The notes under the pieces were generated by a model. It made no database searches and was not told the origin of the DNA. It saw only the letters and a list, made by a program, of their open reading frames with translations. Shown here piece by piece: positions 48,042 to 55,941 of a stretch of DNA of 56,073 bases. The stretch covers positions 1 to 56,073 of the forward strand of contig NZ_JAJFEQ010000018.1 of the NCBI RefSeq assembly GCF_020707265.1. The letters run 5' to 3'. The DNA comes from Massilia sp. IC2-477. GTDB lineage: Bacteria; Pseudomonadota; Gammaproteobacteria; Burkholderiales; Burkholderiaceae_D. The position numbers and the translations under genes are program-made. Positions within the stretch are counted from its first letter, which is position 1. The number at the start of each line of letters is the position of its first letter.

Positions 48042-50192
48042 ATGATGAAGACCGACGCATTCATTCACAGCGCCCATAGCGGCGCCGACAGCGCCGACAG
48101 CAAACGGCAAAGCCTGTGGCTGGGCGCCCTCCTGGTGGCCGTGCTGGCCTGGCTGCTCTACCGCAACCTGGGCCTGAACCCGGCCATCTTTGCCGACGAG
48201 TGGTACTACAGCAAGATGGCGCGCCTGATGCCGCTCAGCGAAGCGATCGTGCCGTCCTACCTCTACCTGTGGCTGGCGCGCGGCTCCCTGTCCTGCGGCA
48301 CCGAGTTCCTCGACTGCGTGCGCGTCGGCAATGCCGTGTTCTTCGCCGGCGCCGGCGCCTTCCTCTACCTGGTGGCGCGCGCCTACCTGCGCCCGCTGCT
48401 GGCCCTGCTGGTGACGGCCATGGCCCTGCTGGCGCCGGTCAACATCTATACGGCCTACTTCATGCCGGAAGCCACCTATTACTTCGGCTTCGCGGTACTG
48501 GCCTGGGTGGCGCTGTCGCCGCGTCCCTGGACGCCCGTGCTGCGCGCGCTCATTGCCGGCGTCGTGCTTGGCCTGATGAGCCTGGTGAAGGTGCACGCCC
48601 TGTTCCTGATGCCGGCCGCCAGCCTCTACCTGGCCGCGAACGCCTGGATGGCGCGCCGCGACGGCGCCGCCGGTCCGGCGATCGGCATGGCGCTCGGGTG
48701 CGCCGTGCTCGCTCCGGCATTGGCGCTCGGCATCAAGTTCGGCCTGGGCTACCTGATCGCCGGCGAATCGGCACTGAGCCTGTTCGGCAGTTTCTACAAC
48801 GCCACCGCCGCCGGCAGCGCCCCGCGCTCGCGCCTGGACCTGATCGCGCCCGCCCTCATCAACGGCCGCGGCCACCTGATGGCGCTCGTCATCCTGCTGG
48901 CACTGCCGCTGGCGCTGCTGGCGCACGCCATCGTCAGCCCCACGGCCAGGCGCGAAGCCAGCCCGGCGCTCAAGCGCCTGCAGCTGTTCGCCTTCCTGAT
49001 GCTGGGCTCGGCCGCCGGCATGACCATCGCCTACACGGCCTCGATCGTGGCCCAGGGCCCGCACGAGATCTTCCGCCTGCACCTGCGCTACTACAGCTTC
49101 GCTTTCCCGCTCCTGATCATCCTCGCCGCCACGCTGCTGGGGCGCCCGGCTGGCCAGGCCAGGCCGCCGCTGGGCTGGCTGGTCGCGCTGCCGCTGGCGG
49201 CGGTGCTGCTGTTCGCCCTGTCGCGCCTGCCGGGCTTCTCGACCAACCCGGTCGACGGTCCGGAAATCTCGTCCATCAAGCTGAACGAATGGACCGGCTG
49301 GCTGGTGATCGGCCTCGACCTGGCGGTGCTGGGCTTGTGGGCGGCCGGCAACCGGCTTGCCGCGCCGCTGTTCGTGTTCCTTGCCGTGCCGCTGATGCTG
49401 GTGCTGGGCACCCAGGAGACCAATCGCTTCCTGGCCCAGCTGCGCCCGGGCTGGCCGACCGACCACGGCGCCCGCTTCGCGCGCGACTATGTGCCGAAGG
49501 CCGAGCGCAACGACATCACGGTGGCCACCACCGGCATCCAGGAAGTCATGCGCGCGCAGTTCCACATCGACGCGCCGGATACCGCCATGCTCGACCTGCC
49601 GGCGGATGCGCCGATTCCGGAATACCAGATCCCCATGCGCAAGAAATGGCTGCTGGTCGTCGGCAACCATGCCCTGCCGCCGGGCCTGAGCCCGGTCAAG
49701 CAGGGCGAGGGCTACCTGCTGGTACGCCTGCCCAACGCCACCGACCGGCCGCTCGGCACCGCGCACCTGTCGCAGCCCTACGGCAGCGGCTTGCTGCGGG
49801 ACGCCGAAGGCATGTCGGACGCCGAAGGCTTCGGCCGCTGGTCGGATGCCAAGCGCGTGGTGCTGCACCTCAACCAGCCGCTGCCGAAGCAGGCGCGGGT
49901 GATGCTGACGGCGATGGCCTACGGCATCAACACCACCCTGCCCTTCACGATGCACGTGGGCGAAGCCAGCAAGGAATTCCGCCTGGGACCGTCGCCGCAG
50001 GAAATCAGCCTGCGCTTCGAGACCGACGGCACGCAGCGCAGCCTGGTCATCGACGTCCCGCAGCCGGATTCGCCGTCCACCCGCGGCAGTACCGACAAGC
50101 GCAAGCTCGGCATCGGCCTCACCGACATCACCATCGCCGACGTCGGCGCCGCCGAAGCGCCCGCCCCGGCTCCGGTCCAGGCCGCGCGCTGA
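48042..50192 (+). CDS. large polytopic membrane protein, GT39/GT-C-like
   Basis: 716 residues with about eleven to thirteen membrane helices between ~25 and 465, then a soluble periplasmic domain. Loop 1 has NPAIFADEWYYSKMARLMPLSEA, an acidic pattern (DEWxY) like GT39/ArnT-type transferases that use polyprenyl-phosphate sugars. The C-terminus (~470-716) is beta-rich, with FTMHVGEASKEFRLGPSPQEISLRFETDG, suggesting a carbohydrate-binding-like fold. Start is ATG 48042 or the adjacent ATG 48045. Last gene of the cluster; 128 nt separate it from the LOV kinase. Substrate unknown. Confidence 0.72.
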   Translation: MMKTDAFIHSAHSGADSADSKRQSLWLGALLVAVLAWLLYRNLGLNPAIFADEWYYSKMARLMPLSEAIVPSYLYLWLARGSLSCGTEFLDCVRVGNAVFFAGAGAFLYLVARAYLRPLLALLVTAMALLAPVNIYTAYFMPEATYYFGFAVLAWVALSPRPWTPVLRALIAGVVLGLMSLVKVHALFLMPAASLYLAANAWMARRDGAAGPAIGMALGCAVLAPALALGIKFGLGYLIAGESALSLFGSFYNATAAGSAPRSRLDLIAPALINGRGHLMALVILLALPLALLAHAIVSPTARREASPALKRLQLFAFLMLGSAAGMTIAYTASIVAQGPHEIFRLHLRYYSFAFPLLIILAATLLGRPAGQARPPLGWLVALPLAAVLLFALSRLPGFSTNPVDGPEISSIKLNEWTGWLVIGLDLAVLGLWAAGNRLAAPLFVFLAVPLMLVLGTQETNRFLAQLRPGWPTDHGARFARDYVPKAERNDITVATTGIQEVMRAQFHIDAPDTAMLDLPADAPIPEYQIPMRKKWLLVVGNHALPPGLSPVKQGEGYLLVRLPNATDRPLGTAHLSQPYGSGLLRDAEGMSDAEGFGRWSDAKRVVLHLNQPLPKQARVMLTAMAYGINTTLPFTMHVGEASKEFRLGPSPQEISLRFETDGTQRSLVIDVPQPDSPSTRGSTDKRKLGIGLTDITIADVGAAEAPAPAPVQAAR

Positions 50193-50320
50193 TCCACCAA
50201 AGGGCTGAGCCGCGTCAAGCGCGGCCAGCCCTGTGTGCGCTCACGAACGGAATCCCGCACGCCATCCCGATACAGTGAATCCCAACGCGGCCGCCATTGC
50301 GGCCGCATGATCGGGACACC

Positions 50321-52015
50321 ATGGCAACTGGATCGGAAAAAGACGAACATCTCGACAAACCGCTCGATGTACAGGGCGGCGGCCAGAGCATGGGCGTGCA
50401 AGCGGTGGGCGAAGTCGACGGCAACACCGTCTCGCCGACCGGCGGACCTGGTGTCAACCACTGGCAGGCCGGCTACATCGGCCAGCGTGGCCTGGACGAC
50501 CGCGCCAACGTTTTCTTTGCCGCCGTCGAGATGACGCGCATGCCGATGCTGGTCACCGACCCCAACCAGGAAGACGACCCCATCGTGTTCGTCAACGGCG
50601 CCTTCCTCGACCTCACCGGTTACGAGGAAAAGGATGTCCTGGGCCGCAACTGCCGTTTCTTGCAGGGACCGGACACCGACCGCGCGACCGTGGACGAGGT
50701 CCGCAAGGCCCTGCGCGAACACCGTGCGGTTTCGGTCGACCTGCTCAACTACAAGGCCAACGGCGAGCCCTTCTGGAACGCGCTGTTCATCGGCCCGATC
50801 TTCGACCAGGACGGCAAGCTGCTGTATTTCTTCGCTTCGCAGATGGACATCACCGAGCGCCGCAGCATGCTCGAGTCGAACCTGCAAGCACAGAAGATGG
50901 AAGCCATCGGCCAGCTGTCGGCGGGAATGGCGCACGATTTCAACAACCTGCTGCAGGTCATCAACGGCAACCTGGAACTGGCCCTGCTCACCGCCGGCAA
51001 GCTCCCGGCCGCGGCCGACCCGATCCGCCGCGCCCAGCGCGCGACCATGCAGGCAGGCAAGCTCACCCAGCAACTGCTGAGCTTTGCGCGCAAGCAGCGC
51101 CTGGAGCAGAAGCGCGTCAGCCTGAATTCACTGGTGGTGGATTTTTCCGACATGCTGGTGCGCACCCTCGGCGACAAGCTCGAGCTGCGCCTCGACCTGC
51201 GCCCCGGCCTGCCCCCCTGCTCGCTCGATCCGACCTACCTGGAGATGGCGCTGCTCAATGTCGTCATCAACGCGCGCGACGCCATGCCGAACGGCGGCAC
51301 GGTCACCGTCGGCACCGCCGTTGTGAGCGAGGAGCGGCGCCTCGCCAACCGGCTGGCGCCCGGCGAGTATGTCGCCATCTGCGTCAACGACGAAGGCGAG
51401 GGCATGCCGCCGGACGTGCTCAAGCGCGCCACCGAACCCTTCTTCACCACCAAGGGCCTCGGCACCGGCCTCGGGCTGGCGATGGTGCACGGCTTCGTCC
51501 AGCAGTCGCATGGACGCCTCGACATCGAGAGCGAAGCGGGGCGCGGCACGCGGGTGCGCATGATCTTCCCGGTGGCGCAGCAGCTGCGCGACGAGGCAGG
51601 CGGCGCCGACGGCATCGCGGCAGAGGCCGAGGAAGCCGGCCGCAAGTGCCGCATCCTGGTGGTGGAAGACAACGAGGACGTGCGCGAACTGGCCGAGGCC
51701 ATGCTGGCGGCGGCCGACTACGAGGTGGTGTCGGCGCCCAGCGGCGAGCGCGCGCTGGAACTGCTGGAATCGGAAAAGGTGGACCTGCTGTTCACCGACG
51801 TGATCATGCCGGGCGGGATGAACGGCCTGCAGCTGATCGAACAGGTGCACGCGCGCCGGCCGGGGATGCCGGTGCTGGTGACCACCGGCTACATGGACGA
51901 ACTGCCGGCGCGCGGGGCGCGCGACAAGTCGCTGGACGTGCTGGCCAAGCCTTACCAGCACCAGGATTTACTGGATCGGGTGCATGCGGCATTGCATGCA
52001 AGACGCGCCGCTTGA
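50321..52015 (+). CDS. blue-light LOV hybrid histidine kinase with C-terminal receiver
   Basis: 564 residues, soluble. A ~65-residue N-terminal extension, then a LOV-type PAS domain (~60-170) with the flavin-binding motif GRNCRFLQGPDTD, in which C111 is the cysteine that forms the photoadduct with FMN. Next, the kinase: H-box GMAHDFNN (H205), N-box NVVINARDAMPNGG, G-boxes NDEGEGMP and GTGLGLAMV. Residues ~440-564 are a receiver with phospho-acceptor D493 in LLFTDVIMPGG. So it is a blue-light sensor kinase with a built-in response regulator and no output domain. Start ATG 50321 (MATGSEKDEH) is chosen over an in-frame ATG at 50297. It follows the polysaccharide cluster on the same strand. Confidence 0.92.
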   Translation: MATGSEKDEHLDKPLDVQGGGQSMGVQAVGEVDGNTVSPTGGPGVNHWQAGYIGQRGLDDRANVFFAAVEMTRMPMLVTDPNQEDDPIVFVNGAFLDLTGYEEKDVLGRNCRFLQGPDTDRATVDEVRKALREHRAVSVDLLNYKANGEPFWNALFIGPIFDQDGKLLYFFASQMDITERRSMLESNLQAQKMEAIGQLSAGMAHDFNNLLQVINGNLELALLTAGKLPAAADPIRRAQRATMQAGKLTQQLLSFARKQRLEQKRVSLNSLVVDFSDMLVRTLGDKLELRLDLRPGLPPCSLDPTYLEMALLNVVINARDAMPNGGTVTVGTAVVSEERRLANRLAPGEYVAICVNDEGEGMPPDVLKRATEPFFTTKGLGTGLGLAMVHGFVQQSHGRLDIESEAGRGTRVRMIFPVAQQLRDEAGGADGIAAEAEEAGRKCRILVVEDNEDVRELAEAMLAAADYEVVSAPSGERALELLESEKVDLLFTDVIMPGGMNGLQLIEQVHARRPGMPVLVTTGYMDELPARGARDKSLDVLAKPYQHQDLLDRVHAALHARRAA

Positions 52016-52017
52016 TC

Positions 52018-52099
52018 GTAGGGTGGGCGCCGCAAATTGAGACGTCGCGCCCGTGCCGGCGATTGTTGACCGCGTGGGCGGTAGACCCGCCCACCCTAC
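52018..52099. repeat. dispersed palindromic repeat, copy 9 (short)
   Basis: GTAGGGTGGGCG...CCCG on the left with a diverged inner arm, and GACCGCGTGGGCGG-TAGA-CCGCCCACCCTAC on the right. It sits between convergent genes: 2 nt after the LOV kinase stop and 5 nt from the helicase stop. Confidence 0.8.
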
Positions 52100-52104
52100 A
52101 AAAA

Positions 52105-53625
52105 TCAGTTCGACCGTGGTCCGCCACCGAGCAGGAAGGCCAGCTTCTGCTTGCCCGGCTTGGCTTGGGCCGGCGTCGGCGTCACGGTTTCCTTGCGCGC
52201 CGCGCTCGACGGCTCGTAGGGCTTGAGGAACCACGGATCGACCTTCTCGCGGCGCGGCGTCGGGCTGTAGCCGCTGCTGCGGGCCGGACGTTCGCCGCGT
52301 TCCGCTCCACGCGAAGCGCCCTCTTCGCGACGGCCACGGCGTTCGCCGTCGCGGCCGGAGTCGCGGCTGCTTTCGCGTGCGCGCGCGGACGGCGCCACGA
52401 AGCCGGCCAGCTCGCCGCGCGGGATGGCCTGCTTGATCAGCTTTTCGATGTCGGCCAGCAGGCGCTCGTCCTTGTCCGAGTACACCGACAGCGCATCGCC
52501 CGAGGCGCCGGCGCGGCCGGTACGGCCGATGCGGTGCACGTAGTCTTCGGCGTTGTACGGCAGGTCGTAATTGATCACGCAGGGCAGGTCCGAGATGTCG
52601 AGGCCGCGCGCGGCCACGTCGGTCGCCACCAGCACTTCCACCGCGCCGCCCTTGAAGGCGTCGAGGGCGGCCATGCGCTCCTGCTGGGTCTTGTCGCCGT
52701 GGATCGCGGACGCCTTGATGCCCTTCTGCTCGAGGTGGCGCGACAGGCGCGAGGCGCCGATCTTGGTGTTCGAGAACACGATCACCTGCTTCAGGTTGCG
52801 CTCGCGGATGATGTGCTCGACCACGTCGCGCTTGAGCTCCTCGTCGACCTTGTAGACGATCTGCGTGACCTTCTCGGCGGTGGCGTTGCTGCGCGCCACT
52901 TCGATCAGTACCGGCTGGTTCAGGAAGCTGTTGGCCAGCTTCTTGATCTCCGGCGAGAAGGTGGCCGAGAACATCAGGTTCTGGCGCTGCTTCGGCAGCA
53001 GGTTGATGATGCGCTGCAGGTCCGGCAGGAAGCCCATGTCGAGCATGCGGTCGGCTTCGTCCATCACCAGCATCTGCACCTGCGACAGGCTGATGTTCTT
53101 TTGCTCGACGTGGTCGAGCAGGCGCCCCGGGGTGGCGATGACGATCTCGACGCCGCCTTTCAGGACCACGGTCTGGCCCTTCATGTCCATGCCGCCGAAC
53201 ACGACGGTGGAGCGCAGCGGCGTGTGCTTGGCGTAGGCCTTGACGTTGTCGGCCACCTGCACCGCCAGTTCGCGGGTCGGGGTCAGCACCAGCGCGCGCA
53301 CCGGGTGGCGCGCCGGCGACATGCTGCTGTTGGCATGCGCCAGCAGCAGCTGGATGATCGGCAGCGAGAAGCCGGCGGTCTTGCCGGTGCCGGTCTGGGC
53401 GGCGCCCATGACGTCGCGGCCCTGCAGCACCAGCGGGATCGCCTTGGCCTGGATCGGGGTCGGATGCTCGTAGCCCTGGTCGGACAGCGCGCGCAGGATT
53501 TCCGGCGCCAGGCCGAGATCGGTAAAGCGCACGGTCGGCGCTTCATCGGCCTTCACCTGCTCGACCGGTACATTCAGGTCCAGCTCGGCGGTATCGGTGC
53601 TGGGAGTATTCTGGATATCAGACAT
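52105..53625 (-). CDS. rhlE: DEAD-box RNA helicase, RhlE-like
   Basis: 506 residues. Q motif FTDLGLAPEILRALSDQGYEHPTPIQ, motif I AQTGTGKT, motif Ia PTRELAVQV, motif II DEAD (VMDEADRMLDMGF), motif III SAT (FSATF), and helicase-C motifs including VATDVAARGLDI and HRIGRTGRAG. The C-terminal ~120 residues are basic and low complexity (many Arg, Glu, Ser, Gly), as in RhlE proteins that act in RNA decay and cold adaptation. Start ATG 53625 (MSDIQNTPS); an in-frame ATG at 53679 adds an Arg-rich stretch with no support. The protein ends FLLGGGPRSN beside repeat copy 9. Confidence 0.92.
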   Translation of the reverse strand: MSDIQNTPSTDTAELDLNVPVEQVKADEAPTVRFTDLGLAPEILRALSDQGYEHPTPIQAKAIPLVLQGRDVMGAAQTGTGKTAGFSLPIIQLLLAHANSSMSPARHPVRALVLTPTRELAVQVADNVKAYAKHTPLRSTVVFGGMDMKGQTVVLKGGVEIVIATPGRLLDHVEQKNISLSQVQMLVMDEADRMLDMGFLPDLQRIINLLPKQRQNLMFSATFSPEIKKLANSFLNQPVLIEVARSNATAEKVTQIVYKVDEELKRDVVEHIIRERNLKQVIVFSNTKIGASRLSRHLEQKGIKASAIHGDKTQQERMAALDAFKGGAVEVLVATDVAARGLDISDLPCVINYDLPYNAEDYVHRIGRTGRAGASGDALSVYSDKDERLLADIEKLIKQAIPRGELAGFVAPSARARESSRDSGRDGERRGRREEGASRGAERGERPARSSGYSPTPRREKVDPWFLKPYEPSSAARKETVTPTPAQAKPGKQKLAFLLGGGPRSN

Positions 53626-53881
53626 ATTCTTGTTGGACAGTATTTCGTTAGCTCTACGGCTGCGCCTGCGGGCACGCATCTGCCTGCACAGGAAGCTTCC
53701 AGATGGGACGGCGGGCCGGCAACCGGACCGCAGGGACCGCGGAGAGCGCCGGGCAGCGGCACGGGCAGGGGCGGACGTAGAGGCACTTTAGCGGGCTACA
53801 CGATACCTGAAATCCACCCCCCTGTATATAAGGGCCTGTTTTCCGGGCATTTTCCCGTGTAAATACCCGGCATCATGCGAT
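53626..53881. other. leader region upstream of the RhlE-like helicase
   Basis: About 250 bp without a supportable gene, between the helicase start and the stop of the anti-sigma-like gene. Long leaders are usual for cold-regulated helicase genes, but I see no recognisable cold-shock motif or riboswitch here. Confidence 0.35.
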
Positions 53882-54646
53882 TCAGGGTGTCCAGCCGCGC
53901 TGCTGGGCCGCCCGCTCGGCGGCCGGGTCGAGGGTGGTGCCGACGATGCGGGCGTCGATCGCGGCCTGCACTGACGGCGGCAGGGTGGCGCCGTCGAGCC
54001 AGGCGGTGCCCGCCTGCGGCTGGGCCAGCACGGGAACCGTCCAGCGCCCGCCGCCGCGGCAGGCCAGGCCGGCCGTCGTGTCGACCACGAAGCTGCGGCA
54101 ATAGCTGCCATCCTTCGACACGAAGGTGACGCCGATGCGCACCCCGGTCTCGGACGGTCCGGGACTGGCCAGCTGGCCGCCGAGGGCCTCCACCAGGCGC
54201 CCGCGCGCCACCAGGGCGCCGTCGCTGGCCTCCAGCATCACGATGCCCGGCTCGGGCTGCAGCTGCTGCCAGCCGAGCGCGCCGCCGACGGCGCCGAGCA
54301 CCAGGGCGGCGCCCAGCGCCAGCCAGTGGCGCGGGGTCCAGCCTGCCTCTGCCTTCGCAGGCGGCGGTGGTGGCGGGGCCGTGCGTCCGGGACGGATGGC
54401 GTCGAGGTGGACCACCTTGCCGGTGGGTACCGGCGCCTGGCGGTGGCGGCTGCCGCCGTCGTGGCCATTGGCCGAGACGCTGAAGATATGTGAGCGGCTG
54501 TCGCGTCCGGCGCCTTCGCGCCGGTGCTGGGCGATGCGCGCGGCCAGCACCGGGTCGGCGCGCATGGCCCGCTCGACCGCTGCGCGCGCCGGCTCGGCCA
54601 GCTCACCGTTGATATACGCAATCAGGAGGTCGTCCGAGAATTTCAT
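53882..54646 (-). CDS. anti-sigma-factor-like membrane protein
   Basis: 254 residues. The N-terminus MKFSDDLLIAYINGELAEPARAAVERAMRADPVLAARIAQHR is the pattern of the anti-sigma N-terminal domain of ECF regulators, though without the His/Cys zinc ligands. A Pro-rich linker (~80-100) leads to one membrane helix (WLALGAALVLGAVGGALGW) and a periplasmic domain with two Cys (SYCRSFVVDTTAGLACRGGGRW). Such proteins normally follow an ECF sigma gene; here the upstream neighbour is a LON-domain gene 19 nt away, so the partner is missing from its usual place. The start ATG 54646 is the first possible one. Confidence 0.7.
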   Translation of the reverse strand: MKFSDDLLIAYINGELAEPARAAVERAMRADPVLAARIAQHRREGAGRDSRSHIFSVSANGHDGGSRHRQAPVPTGKVVHLDAIRPGRTAPPPPPPAKAEAGWTPRHWLALGAALVLGAVGGALGWQQLQPEPGIVMLEASDGALVARGRLVEALGGQLASPGPSETGVRIGVTFVSKDGSYCRSFVVDTTAGLACRGGGRWTVPVLAQPQAGTAWLDGATLPPSVQAAIDARIVGTTLDPAAERAAQQRGWTP

Positions 54647-54665
54647 GCCAGCACTTGATGAGGTC

Positions 54666-55286
54666 TCAGGAAGTGATCAGGCCGTGTTCGTCCAGGACAT
54701 CGTGCAGCAGTTCCAGCCGGATCACGGGATTGTCGAGCATGAGCATATGGTGCTTCTGCTGATTGGGCAAGGGCAGCAGTTCGCACCAGCGGTTCGCCAC
54801 CCAGCCGCAGTCGTCGAGACGGAACGGCGGCTGCACCGGCCAGCGGTGGCGCGGTACGTCGTGCAGCGAGGACAGCACGCGGTCCAGGGCGTCGGAGGCG
54901 CCCTGCAGTTCGGACGGGACGCGCACCTCGTGGTCGTCCTCGACCAGCTCGGCCTCGGCCATCCACAGCCCGTTCAGGCGCTGTTCGGCGGTCACCACCG
55001 AAAAGCGCGAGCCGCCGCGGCACAGCACCTGCAGCAGGCCGGGCGAGGTGGTCGTGGTTTCGGTGACGGAAGCGATGGTGCCGGCCGCGGCGAAGCGCTC
55101 CGGCTCGCCATCCGGCTGGCGCACCTCATGTCCCTGCGTGAGCAGCACCACCCCGAACGGCGTATCGTCCGTGAGGCAGCGGCTGATCATGTCGAGGTAG
55201 CGGACCTCGAACACCTGCAGCGGCAGTACCCCGTCCGGAAACAACACCGTACTGAGCGGGAACAAGGGCATGGTTATCGTGGACAT
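54666..55286 (-). CDS. LON substrate-binding-domain protein
   Basis: 206 residues formed by the LON N-terminal domain alone, without ATPase or protease: MPLFPLSTVLFPDGVLPLQVFEVRYLDMISRCLTDDTPFGVVLL is diagnostic. Stand-alone proteins of this kind are widespread in proteobacteria and have no firm function. Start: ATG 55286 (MSTITMPLFPL); an in-frame extension to 55397 would translate the palindromic repeat and is rejected, and ATGs at 55298, 55295 and 55271 are alternatives. It is upstream of the anti-sigma-like gene on the same strand. Confidence 0.85.
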   Translation of the reverse strand: MSTITMPLFPLSTVLFPDGVLPLQVFEVRYLDMISRCLTDDTPFGVVLLTQGHEVRQPDGEPERFAAAGTIASVTETTTTSPGLLQVLCRGGSRFSVVTAEQRLNGLWMAEAELVEDDHEVRVPSELQGASDALDRVLSSLHDVPRHRWPVQPPFRLDDCGWVANRWCELLPLPNQQKHHMLMLDNPVIRLELLHDVLDEHGLITS

Positions 55287-55347
55287 GATGCCCATCATGA
55301 CAGAATCGAGGGCGAAACGGGAGCACGATTGGGCTACCGCAGCGCCC

Positions 55348-55482
55348 GTAGGGTGGGCGGATTCCGCCCACGCGGTGATGGTTGACAGCAAGATCATCCG
55401 GCACGAAAGCGAAGCTGTTTCGTATCACCGCGTGGGCGTTCGTAATTCCGGGCATTGCCCGAAATTACCCCGCCCACCCTAC
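55348..55482. repeat. dispersed palindromic repeat, copy 10 (expanded second hairpin)
   Basis: GTAGGGTGGGCGG-ATT-CCGCCCACGCGGTGAT, the shared middle GCAAGATCATCCGGCACGA, then ATCACCGCGTGGGCG...CGCCCACCCTAC. The second hairpin is lengthened by an inner palindrome (GTAATTCCGGGCA/TGCCCGAAATTAC). The right end supplies the TAG stop of the following minus-strand gene. Confidence 0.87.
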
Positions 55483-55919
55483 TCCGGCCCCTGCAGCGGC
55501 AGCGTCCGGATCGCGTGCGAGAAATTCCCGAGCCGCCAGCGCAGCCGCTCCATTCCCGGATCCGGCATCGGCACCACGCGCAGCCGCAGCACCCCGCCCG
55601 GCAGCAGCGGACAGGGAATCGCCTGCTCGCCCGCCGCTTCCACCGGCAGCCTGAACTCGCCGCCCGGCGCCAGCTGCACCGGCCCGAACACGAGGGGCGC
55701 GCGCGTCGCGTTGCGCAGCAGCAGCACGTCCTGCACACCCAGGGTCAGGCGCACCGTGGCGGGCGTTTCCGGTCCCCGGATTTCCAGCAGCAGCTCGTGG
55801 CTGGCGCCCCGCAGCGGCGCAAGCATGCCCCACAGCAGGACTAGCAGGATGGCGCCACTCAGGGCCGCCAGCGGCCAGTGCCGGCGCAGGGCCAGTGGGA
55901 AAGCGTGGGAATGTTGCAT
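55479..55919 (-). CDS. membrane-anchored protein of unknown function
   Basis: 146 residues. One N-terminal membrane helix (WPLAALSGAILLVLLWGMLAPL) is followed by an all-beta periplasmic domain (LLLEIRGPETPATVRLTLGVQDVLLLRNATRAPLVFGPVQLAPGGEFRLP...PCPLLPGGVLRLRVVPMPDPGMERLRW). The pattern suggests an immunoglobulin-like or cupredoxin-like sandwich without an obvious copper site. I do not recognise a family. Start ATG 55919; a longer in-frame reading from 56024 has no ribosome site and crosses a likely promoter. Its TAG stop comes from repeat copy 10. Confidence 0.6.
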   Translation of the reverse strand: MQHSHAFPLALRRHWPLAALSGAILLVLLWGMLAPLRGASHELLLEIRGPETPATVRLTLGVQDVLLLRNATRAPLVFGPVQLAPGGEFRLPVEAAGEQAIPCPLLPGGVLRLRVVPMPDPGMERLRWRLGNFSHAIRTLPLQGPE

Positions 55920-55941
55920 GAAATAAATTTTAAGCGATAAT
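55914..55941 (+). promoter_or_regulatory. probable sigma-70 promoter reading off the right edge
   Basis: TTGCAT (55914-55919), 16-bp spacer, GATAAT (55936-55941). It would drive a gene beginning near or beyond the right edge, divergent from the gene at 55919. Possible starts at 55988 or 56057 are too close to the edge to support a gene call; I see nothing else in 55942-56073. Confidence 0.45.

Noticed and set aside
55287..55397. N-terminal extension of the LON-domain protein
   Set aside because: It reads through the palindromic repeat (AWAESAHPTG-like sequence is repeat-derived), not conserved protein.
149..55482. The spaced GTAGGG repeats as a CRISPR array
   Set aside because: Copies are kilobases apart, palindromic, at gene ends, and lack regular spacers; no cas genes are present.
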